A stretch of 64,000 nt of DNA from Streptomyces curacoi (GTDB taxonomy: Bacteria > Actinomycetota > Actinomycetes > Streptomycetales > Streptomycetaceae): positions 1-64,000 of the forward strand of contig NZ_KQ947999.1 of NCBI RefSeq assembly GCF_001513975.1. Reading direction: 5' to 3'. Below, piece after piece: positions 36,660-44,551 of this stretch. The notes below the pieces were generated by a model, which ran no database searches, was not told the origin of the DNA, and worked only from the letters and a program-made list of their open reading frames with translations. The number at the start of each line of letters is the position of its first letter. Positions within the stretch are counted from its first letter, which is position 1. Made by a program: the position numbers and the translations under genes.

Positions 36660-36863
36660 TCAGTCGGCTTGCATCTGGCTGCGCAGGCTCAGTGGCCGCA
36701 GGTCGGTCCACACGCGATCGATGTGGGCGAGGCACGCCGCCTTGTCGCCGCTGAATCCCTCGGCGCGCCAGCCGGACGGAATGTCACGGTCGGCCGGCCA
36801 GATCGAGTGCTGCCCCTCGTGGTTGACCACCACGCTGAACTCACGGCGTTCGTCGTCGAACAT
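36660..36863 (-). CDS. mbtH: MbtH-like protein
   Basis: This 67-residue chaperone of NRPS adenylation domains has the conserved pattern SVVVNHEGQHSIWP, IPSGWRAEGF, CLAHIDRVWTDLRP and SLR. The three family Trp residues are present. It is encoded between the C-A-T synthetase and the stand-alone adenylation enzyme, and could serve either or both. ATG 36863 lies 12 bases after AGGAGG, a long gap. A 21-bp tandem repeat fills the spacer to the synthetase gene. Confidence 0.95.
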   Translation of the reverse strand: MFDDERREFSVVVNHEGQHSIWPADRDIPSGWRAEGFSGDKAACLAHIDRVWTDLRPLSLRSQMQAD

Positions 36864-36880
36864 GGCGTACGTCGTCCTCC

Positions 36881-36964
36881 TGGTTTCTCGGTCGTACGGG
36901 CTGGTCTCTCGTTCGTACGGGCTGGTTTCCCGGTCGTACGGGCTGGCTGCCCGGTCTCACGGGT
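36881..36964. repeat. Four 21-bp tandem repeats between the NRPS gene and mbtH
   Basis: Four consecutive 21-base units start at 36881, 36902, 36923 and 36944, each based on TGGTTTCTCGGTCGTACGGGC. The first three differ at one to three positions; the fourth is more diverged and runs into the NRPS 3' end, including its stop codon at 36957-36959. The unit contains CGTACG. The array sits directly upstream of mbtH in the transcript and may influence mRNA folding. Confidence 0.9.
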
Positions 36965-39900
36965 TGGTCCGCCGCTCGGCGCCCAGCGCCCAGCTGATCG
37001 CCTGCGGGAGCATCGCCTCCCAGGCGGCGTAGGTGTGGCCGCCGTCTCCGTAGGCGCACCGCACGTCGTGGCCGCGCAGTGCCAGGTCCTCCCCTGTGCG
37101 CTTGGTGGCGTCCAGCTGGCTGATGCCGTGGTCGAGCATCACGTCCGCCTCCTCGCGGCTCGCGGACAGGAAGAACCGGGCGGGGCTCGGCTCGGTGGCC
37201 GTCGCCGGCAGGAGACGGTGGTCGGTCAGCGGGCCGGACAGGCCGACGGCTCCGTCGAAGCAGTCGGGGCGCCGCAGCGCGGCCCGCACCGCGGTGACCG
37301 CGCCCAGGCTCGCGCCGACGGCCGTGGTCCGTCCGCCCTGCCACCGCTCGCCCAGCCAGTCCCGCAGGTGCGGGACCAGCTCATCGGCGAGCACGTCGAC
37401 GAAGTCTTCGTCGAGCAGTTCGCGGTTGCGGACCGCCCACTCGGCGGGGCTCACGAACAGCGCCGCCGTCGCCGGGATCCGGCCCTGCAAGGCCAGCCGG
37501 TCCAGGATGGCGGGCATCCGCATGATGTCGACGAACTCGGAGCCGTCGAGCACGATCAGGGTCCGCAGCTGCGGGCCCGGCTCCCCGGCCGGGAGGAACA
37601 GGTCGAGCCGGCGTTCGCCGGGGTACGTCCGGCTGTGCCACGCCTGCTGTTCGAGGCGGTGCTCGCGCGAGGCGGCGCCGAGGTCCGGGGCGCTCTCCGC
37701 CAGGATGGCGGCCGCGTAGGCGGCGGGCGTCCGGTGCGTCATCATCAGCCGCAGCGGGACCTCGCGGCCGAGCAGCCGCCGGATCGCCGCGGTCGCCCTC
37801 GGCACGAGCAGGGAGTGACCGCCGTGAGCGAAGAAGTCCGCGGTGGCGGGCACCGTCCGGCCCAGTACCTCGGACCACGCCTCGACGACGCGCGCCTCCA
37901 ACCCGGTCGTCGGCGGCGCGGCCGGCTCGTCGGCGGCGACAGGAGGCAGCGCGGCGCGGTCCACCTTGTTGTTGGCGGTCAACGGGATGCGGGGCACCTC
38001 GATGACATGGTCGGGGAGCATGTAGGCGGGCAACGTCGTGCCCAGCCTGCGGCGCAGCGCGGGCACGTCCACCGGGTCGGTCGCCACCACATAGGCGGCC
38101 AGCGCCGGTCCGGTGGCCTGTTCGACCCGCAGTACGACGGCTGAGGTGATGCCGGGTTCGCGCAGCAGGGCGTGCTCGATCTCGCTCATCTCGATCCGGA
38201 AGCCGCGGATCTTCACCTGCTTGTCGGCGCGGCCGAGGAAGTCGATCGCACCGCTCGGCAGGTACCGCCCGATGTCACCGGTGCGGTACATGCGGGCGCC
38301 CGGCGGGCCGTACGGATCGGGGACGAACGCCTGGGCGGTCAGTCCCGGGCGGCCGTGGTAGCCGCGGGCCAGTCCGTCGCCGGCCAGGTGGATCTCGCCC
38401 CGCATGCCGACCGCCACGGGCCGCAGCTCCCGGTCGAGGAGGTACACGCGGGTATGGGGGAGGGGGTGCCCGATCGGCACCCGCACGGACTGTTCCCCGC
38501 CGTCGAACACAGTGGCCAGCACCGTGCACTCGGTCGGTCCGTAGGATGCCGTGACGCGGCAGCCGGGCAGGCCCGTACGAGCGGCGGCGAAGCTCTGCGG
38601 GTTGACCACGTCGCCCCCGACGACGAGTTGGCGCAGCCCCGCGAGCGTCCGGATGTCCCGTTCCACCAGCAGGTCCAGCTGCGGGGAGACCAGCTTGAGC
38701 GTGGTCACGCCGTAGGCGCGGACGACCTCGTCCAGGCCGTCGAGGAGGGTTCCGGTGTCGGTCACCACCACCCGGCCGCCGTGCGCCAAGGGGGCCCACT
38801 CCAGCACCGCGACGTCGAACGTCAACGGCCCGCACTGCAGGAAGGTCGCCCCGGGTCCGATGTCGAGGTGGCGCGGTGCCCCCGCCACCAGCCTGCTCAG
38901 CGCCCGGTGCGAGACCGCCACCGACTTGGGCGCGCCGGTCGAGCCCGACGTCGAGATGAGGTACGCCAGGTTGTCGGGGAAGGCGGCCGGCGGCAGGTTC
39001 CCGGCGTCGTAACCGCTCAGGTCGAGCGACCCGTCGCCGAACACGAGCGTCGGCGCGGCGCCCGCGGGGAGGCGCTCGCGCAGTCCGGGGCTGACGACGG
39101 TGAGGACCGCGCCCGCGTCCGAGACCAGGAAGCGCAGCCGGTCGGCCGGATGGTCAGGGTCGAGCGGGAGGTAGGCCGCGCCGGCCTTGGCGATGGCGAG
39201 CAGCACGACGAAACGCTCGACCGTCTTGTCCAGGCAGACGGCGACCACCCGCTCGGGGCCCGCGCCGCGCGTGAGCAGGTGCCGGGCCAGTCGGTTGGCG
39301 CGCTCGTTGAGCTGCTGGTACGTCAGCACGCCGGTCGCGCCGACCACGGCGGGAGCCGCGGGGCTGCGCTCAGCCTGCGCCTGGACGCGTTCGACGATGG
39401 TCGCCTCGGGAGCGGGAGTCGCGTCGTTGCCGCCGTGCAGCCGTTTGCGTTCCGCCTCCTCGACCAGGCCCACCTGGTGCAAGGGCAGGTCGGGGCTGGT
39501 CACGCCCTGTTCGAGCAGCCGGATGTAGCCGGCCGCGAGTGCGGCGATCGGCGCTTCGTCGAACAGCGCCGACCGGTACACGAACGTGGCGCGCAGCCGT
39601 CCGTCGACGACCTGCGTGGTGAGCGACAGGTCGAAGCGGGCCGTCACCGGCAGCTCGGGATGCCACCACGTCGGCGCGCCCGGAGCCTCGGCGAGGCTCA
39701 CCCGGTCACCGGCGTGGTTCACCGCGATGTCGAAGACCGGGTTGCGCTGAGGTTCGGAGCCGGCGTGGAGCGCGCCGACGATTCTCTCGAAGGGCACGTC
39801 CTGGTGCGCGTCCGCCGCCATCCAGGCGTCCCGTGTGCGGGTCACCAGGGAGCGGAAGGTCAGCGGCTCGCCGGACAGGTCGACTCTGAGTGCCACGGTG

Positions 39901-40799
39901 TTGATGAAGAAACCGATCAGGTCCTGCAGCTCCGGGCGCGGCCGGTCGGAGACGATCGCGCCGATGACGACGTCGGTCTGACCGCTGAACGCGCTCAAAC
40001 CCGCGACCAGGGCCGCCGTCACCACCACGACCGGGGTCGCCCGGGCGCGCCAGGCCATCGCGGTCATCGCCGCGGTGGCCTCTTCCGACAGCTCGACGAC
40101 GACGGTGCCGCCCGCCGCGTCGTTCGCCGCGGACCGGGGGCGGTCCAGCGGAAGCTCCAGCCGTTCGCTTCCCTCCAGCGCCCGCACCCAGTGGTCCAGC
40201 CGCGACCGGAGCAGGCTGCTGTCGAGGAAGCGGCGCTGCCAGTCCGCGTAGTCGCCGTACTGGACGGCGAGTTGCGGAAGCCGCGGCTCGCGGTGCTCCA
40301 GTGCGGCTTCGTAAAACTCGAAGAGGTCCCTGGCCAGTACGTCCATGGACCAGCGGTCCGTGATGATGTGGTGCAACGACGTCAGTACGCCGTACCCGTC
40401 GTCCAACTCCGCGACGACGACCCGGAGCAGGGGCGGCCGGGCGAGATCGAAGGGTTCGCGAACCGCCCGGTCCACCGCGGCCCGCCAGTCGCTCCCCGCC
40501 CAGACGACGGGGACGTCGATCTCGTCGGCCACCTCCTGCGCGACCGTGCCGTCGGGGCGCAGGACGAACCTGGTCCGCAGGATCTGGTGCCTGCGGACCA
40601 GTCCGGCCACCGCGGTGGCCAGCGCCGTCCGGTCCACTCCGTCCGGGAACCGCCATCCGCCGGTGATGTGGTACTCGTACGAGGCGTCCCACTGGTGCAG
40701 CCACCACAGGCGTTCCTGTCCCGCCGACAGCGGGGATTCCGTGGTGGAACCGCGCACCAGCGGGAAGGGGTTCGTCGGACGTGGCTCGAACTTCACCAT
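36957..40799 (-). CDS. Nonribosomal peptide synthetase, C-A-T module with C-terminal Fes-like esterase
   Basis: This is a 1280-residue single-module synthetase. The condensation domain (about 20-440) has an intact HHIITD (His143-Asp148). The adenylation domain (about 465-960) shows STSGSTGAPKS, ASYGPTECTV, MYRTGDIG, KQVKIRGFRIE and A10 NNKVDR. The carrier domain has FFAHGGHSLL with phosphopantetheine Ser996. In place of a type I thioesterase, residues about 1055-1280 form an esterase of the enterochelin-esterase (PF00756) type: LRTLIVLDG, nucleophile Ser1164 in VGASLGAVTA and His1255 in DGGHTYAAW. The specificity positions read D-V-L-K-V-G-S-V-L-K by eye. ATG 40799 follows GAAGGGA at some distance. 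It lies 49 bases after the free carrier gene, which is its likely donor partner. Confidence 0.95.
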   Translation of the reverse strand: MVKFEPRPTNPFPLVRGSTTESPLSAGQERLWWLHQWDASYEYHITGGWRFPDGVDRTALATAVAGLVRRHQILRTRFVLRPDGTVAQEVADEIDVPVVWAGSDWRAAVDRAVREPFDLARPPLLRVVVAELDDGYGVLTSLHHIITDRWSMDVLARDLFEFYEAALEHREPRLPQLAVQYGDYADWQRRFLDSSLLRSRLDHWVRALEGSERLELPLDRPRSAANDAAGGTVVVELSEEATAAMTAMAWRARATPVVVVTAALVAGLSAFSGQTDVVIGAIVSDRPRPELQDLIGFFINTVALRVDLSGEPLTFRSLVTRTRDAWMAADAHQDVPFERIVGALHAGSEPQRNPVFDIAVNHAGDRVSLAEAPGAPTWWHPELPVTARFDLSLTTQVVDGRLRATFVYRSALFDEAPIAALAAGYIRLLEQGVTSPDLPLHQVGLVEEAERKRLHGGNDATPAPEATIVERVQAQAERSPAAPAVVGATGVLTYQQLNERANRLARHLLTRGAGPERVVAVCLDKTVERFVVLLAIAKAGAAYLPLDPDHPADRLRFLVSDAGAVLTVVSPGLRERLPAGAAPTLVFGDGSLDLSGYDAGNLPPAAFPDNLAYLISTSGSTGAPKSVAVSHRALSRLVAGAPRHLDIGPGATFLQCGPLTFDVAVLEWAPLAHGGRVVVTDTGTLLDGLDEVVRAYGVTTLKLVSPQLDLLVERDIRTLAGLRQLVVGGDVVNPQSFAAARTGLPGCRVTASYGPTECTVLATVFDGGEQSVRVPIGHPLPHTRVYLLDRELRPVAVGMRGEIHLAGDGLARGYHGRPGLTAQAFVPDPYGPPGARMYRTGDIGRYLPSGAIDFLGRADKQVKIRGFRIEMSEIEHALLREPGITSAVVLRVEQATGPALAAYVVATDPVDVPALRRRLGTTLPAYMLPDHVIEVPRIPLTANNKVDRAALPPVAADEPAAPPTTGLEARVVEAWSEVLGRTVPATADFFAHGGHSLLVPRATAAIRRLLGREVPLRLMMTHRTPAAYAAAILAESAPDLGAASREHRLEQQAWHSRTYPGERRLDLFLPAGEPGPQLRTLIVLDGSEFVDIMRMPAILDRLALQGRIPATAALFVSPAEWAVRNRELLDEDFVDVLADELVPHLRDWLGERWQGGRTTAVGASLGAVTAVRAALRRPDCFDGAVGLSGPLTDHRLLPATATEPSPARFFLSASREEADVMLDHGISQLDATKRTGEDLALRGHDVRCAYGDGGHTYAAWEAMLPQAISWALGAERRTNP

Positions 40800-40848
40800 G
40801 TGGACCTGCGCATCCCTTCAAACGGAGGGGTGGTTCGGGACTCGCGTC

Positions 40849-41151
40849 TCAGCTCTGCGCCGAGACGCCCTCTCCCGTCGGCGGCGCCTGTGCGGAACCC
40901 AGCACCGCGTCGACGGCCGCGGTGATCGCGTCGACGCTGCGGAACGTCGATTCCTTGAGCGCGCTCTCCGGCAGCTCGATACCGAAGGTGTCCTCGATGC
41001 TCAGCATGAGTCCCAGGGCCGTCAGCGACGTCATGCCCAGGTCCCACAGGTTGCCGTCGTGCTTCAGCTCGAAGCCGTGGCTGGTGAGGTTGAGTTGCTG
41101 GTCGATCAGCTTCCTGACGATGTCCACCGTGGAGGTGTGGGAGGTGGTCAC
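40849..41151 (-). CDS. Free-standing acyl/peptidyl carrier protein
   Basis: This 100-residue carrier protein has its phosphopantetheine attachment site at Ser42 in WDLGMTSLTALGL, followed by the acidic helix II/III region SIEDTFGIELPE. Its GTG start overlaps the stop of the FAD oxidoreductase gene (GTGA at 41148-41151), so the two are translationally coupled and probably made in equal amounts. This implies that the oxidoreductase works on a substrate bound to this carrier. The stand-alone adenylation enzyme encoded in the same operon would load it. The Ala/Pro/Gly-rich tail after residue 85 is probably disordered. Confidence 0.92.
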   Translation of the reverse strand: MTTSHTSTVDIVRKLIDQQLNLTSHGFELKHDGNLWDLGMTSLTALGLMLSIEDTFGIELPESALKESTFRSVDAITAAVDAVLGSAQAPPTGEGVSAQS

Positions 41152-42656
41152 TGCGCGTCCCCGCTTCCGGTGTCGACCGACCGGGCCCGGGTCTCGCTGC
41201 CGCCCCGGTGACTGCGCAGGTAGCGCCTGATGCGGCGGGCGCCGAGCAGGCTGCCTTGCGCGTACCAGAGGATGTCCGGGCCGAGCGCGTAGTCGATGCC
41301 CAGCTGGTCGTATGCCTGCACACACCGCGTCCGGTAGTACTCCGCGATCTGCGTCGTCGTCATCTGCGGTGCGGCCTCGGCGCCGGTCTCGAACCAGGCG
41401 GCGAGGTTGTGCTCGACGTACTCGCTGATCGACCACTCGATCGTCCGGGTGACGACCGGTTCCCGGGTCGGTGTGAACATCGGGTCGATGGTCCCCGGCT
41501 TGCCCTGGAGCTCGTTCGCGACGTGCTCGGCCAGCAGTGGCGCGCAGTGGAAGCCGTCGCGGTAGGTACCGGTCATGAGGTAGAGACCCGAGGGCGGCAG
41601 CCAGCCGATCATCGGGAAGCCGTCCAGGGTCACCGGGCGGTTACCGGCGAGCCACTGCACGACCTCGTGGCCCGCGGCCCGTTCGTCGAGCTGCTGCATC
41701 GAGTACTGGGCGAGGAACCTGACGTCGGCCATCCAGGTGACACCGGAGATGGAGTCCACCAGACGGTTGGTGGCGCCGTAGTACTCCAGCCCACCGCCCT
41801 GGGGCACGACGTGCAGCCCACAGGCGAACCCGCGGTTCGGGGTGCGGACCACGCTGCGGAACGGGTCCCCTCCGGTGCGCCGGGCCATCATCGCGAAGCC
41901 GAGACCGGGGAACATGGGGATCAGGTCGATGTCCTCGGACACGGTCCTGACCAGCGACTCGCTGTGGACGCCGGCTGCCACGACGACCGTTCCCGCCTCG
42001 ATGAGGTGGCCGTCGTCGAGTTCGACCCCGGTCACGACGTCGTCGCTGCTCACCAGCCGGCGCACCGACTGGTCCACAAGGACCGCGCCCGCGTCGTGCA
42101 GTCGCGCCTCCAGCGCGGCCAGCACACCACGTGCGTCCACGGCACCTTCCGTCGGCAGGTGGACGGCGCGCAGCGACCTGGTGTCCAGGCGGGGGTTGAA
42201 GCCGGGAATCTCGTGCGGATCCACCTCCTCCCAGGGCTTGCCGTACTGGTCGAGCGCGTCCAGCATCGCCTTGAAGTTGACGGTGTCCAGCTCGGCGCCG
42301 ATCGAGTTGAGCACGACGTGCGTGTCGGGCGCGCTCTGCAGCGGGCGCCCCGTCCGCGAGAACTCCTCCAGCTTGGTCAGCACGGCGGGCCACCGGTCGT
42401 GCGCGGCGACGCCGAGTTCGAACCTGGTGCGTGAAGCGTCGGTCCGTAACGACTCCGTGGTCGTCTCGCCGAAGCAGCCGAGCATCGCGCCGGCGGCCTG
42501 GCTGGCCCCCGTCTCGCGGTGACCGGGCCCGACCACGACGACGGAGCCCATTCCGCGCTCCATCAGCTCGTCGGCCAGGAACAGGCCAAGTGCGCCGTTG
42601 CCGACGATCACTACATCGGCTTGCGCGGGCCTTTCGGTTATTGCATATTCCGTCAC
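41148..42656 (-). CDS. DAO-type FAD-dependent oxidoreductase
   Basis: This 502-residue flavoenzyme belongs to the D-amino-acid oxidase/glycine oxidase (ThiO) superfamily. The dinucleotide-binding motif VVIVGNGALGLFLADEL lies at 15-31, SQAAGAMLGCFGE at 52-64, and the C-terminal FAD/substrate segment LDGFPMIGWLP, LMTGTYRDGFHCAPLLAEH at about 345-385. A C-terminal extension of about 110 residues is unusual for the family. Codon 70 is TTA (42447-42449), a bldA-dependent leucine codon. GTG 42656 follows GGGGGAG at 8 bases and is the first gene of the leftward operon. Coupling to the carrier gene suggests oxidation of a carrier-bound amino acid to an imine or dehydro form; this is inference. Confidence 0.92.
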   Translation of the reverse strand: MTEYAITERPAQADVVIVGNGALGLFLADELMERGMGSVVVVGPGHRETGASQAAGAMLGCFGETTTESLRTDASRTRFELGVAAHDRWPAVLTKLEEFSRTGRPLQSAPDTHVVLNSIGAELDTVNFKAMLDALDQYGKPWEEVDPHEIPGFNPRLDTRSLRAVHLPTEGAVDARGVLAALEARLHDAGAVLVDQSVRRLVSSDDVVTGVELDDGHLIEAGTVVVAAGVHSESLVRTVSEDIDLIPMFPGLGFAMMARRTGGDPFRSVVRTPNRGFACGLHVVPQGGGLEYYGATNRLVDSISGVTWMADVRFLAQYSMQQLDERAAGHEVVQWLAGNRPVTLDGFPMIGWLPPSGLYLMTGTYRDGFHCAPLLAEHVANELQGKPGTIDPMFTPTREPVVTRTIEWSISEYVEHNLAAWFETGAEAAPQMTTTQIAEYYRTRCVQAYDQLGIDYALGPDILWYAQGSLLGARRIRRYLRSHRGGSETRARSVDTGSGDAQ

Positions 42657-43294
42657 GTTCGGAACTCCCCCTTATTCCGGGTGGTAGCCCAACAAAAGCA
42701 CTGGGAGGCATGGCTTTCCGGCAATCTCGTGCCGGGCCACAGAAAGATGAGCGCGAGCTTTTCCGGGCATGCTGAAACAGCGCGGACGAATTGACATACC
42801 CGAAGCGGCCACTGGACGCGGTTAAGCGTTGATCTTCGCTGGCACCCCCGTACGCAGATCGCGATCCTCGCTCCTGGGTCAGGTCGGACGCATTGATGAT
42901 CTATGTCCGTACCTGGCGCTGCGTCGACGCTACCCCCTTGCCGTCACGACATGAAAGTGAAATGGAGTGGTCGCGAGTGAATGGCGCGTTCTCGTCGCCG
43001 GAACAGCATATTCCTGTTCAATCGATTCAATGCCGCGGGTTACGAGATTCCGAGATCATCGCGGAACTGCCCCGCAATGGTCCTTTCCGGCCACCCTCTC
43101 GTGGAGTGGTGCGCCGGCCGCGCGGTCCGGAGTATCTTGTGGCCGGGGTGAGGATCCGGCGCGGGGGATGGCCAGTTGTCGGTGCGGTCGGCGTCGCCAT
43201 AGCGGGCGTCAGGGGGCTTGTTCCCATCGGTTCGACGGCGCGGTGTGCCACTACGGTCGAACGCAATTCACCGGACTGTGAGAGAGGATCCACC
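42657..43294. other. Divergent regulatory region of the peptide cluster
   Basis: The 638 bases between the two divergent operons are noticeably less GC-rich than the surroundings, with a random-looking frame composition. I accept no gene here: the ligase frame stays open upstream to 42893, but that stretch has no homology pattern and a poor codon bias. TTGACA occurs at 42791-42796 without a matching -10. Both operon promoters must lie here, and the length leaves room for long leaders or regulator binding. Confidence 0.55.
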
Positions 43295-44551
43295 TTGTTA
43301 CCTGAGTCCGTCATCGCTGGACCTCGGCCGGTGATCGCAGTGGTCGGAGGGAAGGTGAAGTTCCTCCGGAAGGCTCGTGACCTCGGGCTGGGCGTGGTGT
43401 ACATCCAGCACCCGGACGAGTACGACAGCGCTCACTGGCCGTATGTCGACCAGGCTCTGCTCGTCGACTACGCGGACACCGAGCGGGTGCTGCCCGTGGT
43501 GCGGTCGTTGAGCCGGACCTTTCCGTTTCAGATGGTCATCTCGCCGTGGGAACTCGGGCTGCTGCCGGCGGCGAAGATCGACCAGGCCCTCGGGCTCGGC
43601 GGCAACTCGCTGGACACGGTGGAGATGCTGCTGGACAAGTCGAGGATGCGCAGGCATCTGAATGCGTCGGGAATCAGCCCGGTCGCCGCCGAGGTCGGCC
43701 GGACCGAGCAGGACCTGCGGGAGTTCGCTCGGGCCAACGGACTGCCGATCGTGGTGAAACCCATCGACGAGGCCGGCAGCATCGGCATCTTCATGGTGCG
43801 CGAGGAATCGGACATCACGTCGGTCGTGGAACGCTTTCACGCGCTCGGCAAGCAGATCGACAAGAAGGACCTGGCAGGAGATCTCGACCGGTTCCTGATG
43901 GAGGAGTACCTGGACGGCCCGGAAATCAGCGTGGAGACGCTGAGCTTCGACGGCCGCCACGTTCTCGTGGGGGTGACCGACAAGGTCTGCGTCGACTCGG
44001 GTTTCGTCGAGACCGGCCATTCCCAGCCGAGCCGTCACCCGGGTCCGCTGCTGCGCGAGGTCGAAGAGCTGGTGATGAAGTTCCTGGACGCGGTCGGGCT
44101 TCGCCATGGCCCGGCGCACACGGAGATCAAACTGACCTCTCGTGGCCCGGTGATCATCGAGTCGCACAACCGGGTCGGTGGCGACCGTATTCACGAGCTG
44201 ACCGAGATCGCCTACGGCGTCGACCTTGACCGGTATGCGCTCGGCTCGCGGTTCGGACTGATCGAGCCACTCCAGCGCTCTCCCCGGCCGGTTGCGGGCG
44301 CGGCGATCCGCTTCTTCACACCACCGCCGGGGCGGGTGACGGAGGTGACCGGCGCCGAGGCCATAGCCGACGACCCCGCACTGTTCGACCTGGTCATCTC
44401 GGTGGAGCCGGGAGACGAGGTACGACCGCTCACCTGGAGCGAGGACCGGGTCGGCCACGTCATCGCCAGGGGCGCGACCGCCGATGAGGCGATCGCCAAC
44501 GCCGAGCGGCTGCTCGCCGCGGTGCGCATCCACACGGAGCCGATCACGTGA
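43295..44551 (+). CDS. ATP-grasp L-amino-acid ligase
   Basis: This 418-residue ATP-grasp enzyme probably joins an amino acid or peptide carboxylate to an amine through an acyl-phosphate. The pre-grasp domain starts PRPVIAVVGGKVKFLRKARD. The ATP-grasp core has DKSRMRRHLNASGISPV, GLPIVVKPIDEAGSIGI with the ATP-binding Lys, FLMEEYLDGPEISVE, and the Mg2+ ligands in HTEIKLTSRGPVIIESHNRVGGD. The C-terminal part (AAIRFFTPPPGRV) matches LAL_C2-type L-amino-acid ligases. TTG 43295 has AGAGAGG seven bases upstream, and the second codon is TTA, implying bldA dependence. Its stop overlaps the start of the MFS gene (GTGA). Confidence 0.9.
   Translation: MLPESVIAGPRPVIAVVGGKVKFLRKARDLGLGVVYIQHPDEYDSAHWPYVDQALLVDYADTERVLPVVRSLSRTFPFQMVISPWELGLLPAAKIDQALGLGGNSLDTVEMLLDKSRMRRHLNASGISPVAAEVGRTEQDLREFARANGLPIVVKPIDEAGSIGIFMVREESDITSVVERFHALGKQIDKKDLAGDLDRFLMEEYLDGPEISVETLSFDGRHVLVGVTDKVCVDSGFVETGHSQPSRHPGPLLREVEELVMKFLDAVGLRHGPAHTEIKLTSRGPVIIESHNRVGGDRIHELTEIAYGVDLDRYALGSRFGLIEPLQRSPRPVAGAAIRFFTPPPGRVTEVTGAEAIADDPALFDLVISVEPGDEVRPLTWSEDRVGHVIARGATADEAIANAERLLAAVRIHTEPIT

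Noticed and set aside
36841..37344. A frame with QPVRPGN heptads as a real repeat protein or NRPS tail
   Set aside because: The NRPS frame stops at 36957 right after its complete esterase domain; the heptads arise only from the 21-bp DNA repeat in another frame.
39009..40316. Possible TTA codons in the NRPS gene (TAA on the plus strand at 39010 and near 40312)
   Set aside because: In the coding frame these are split between codons (GGT TAC and TTT TAC), so they are not leucine codons.
42791..42796. TTGACA as a -35 box in the divergent cluster region
   Set aside because: No TANNNT-type hexamer lies 16-19 bases downstream, and the reverse strand gives no pair either.
42893..43294. N-terminal extension of the ATP-grasp ligase back to 42893
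   Set aside because: The extra 134 residues have no homology pattern and poor codon bias, while TTG 43295 has a ribosome site and gives the usual family start.
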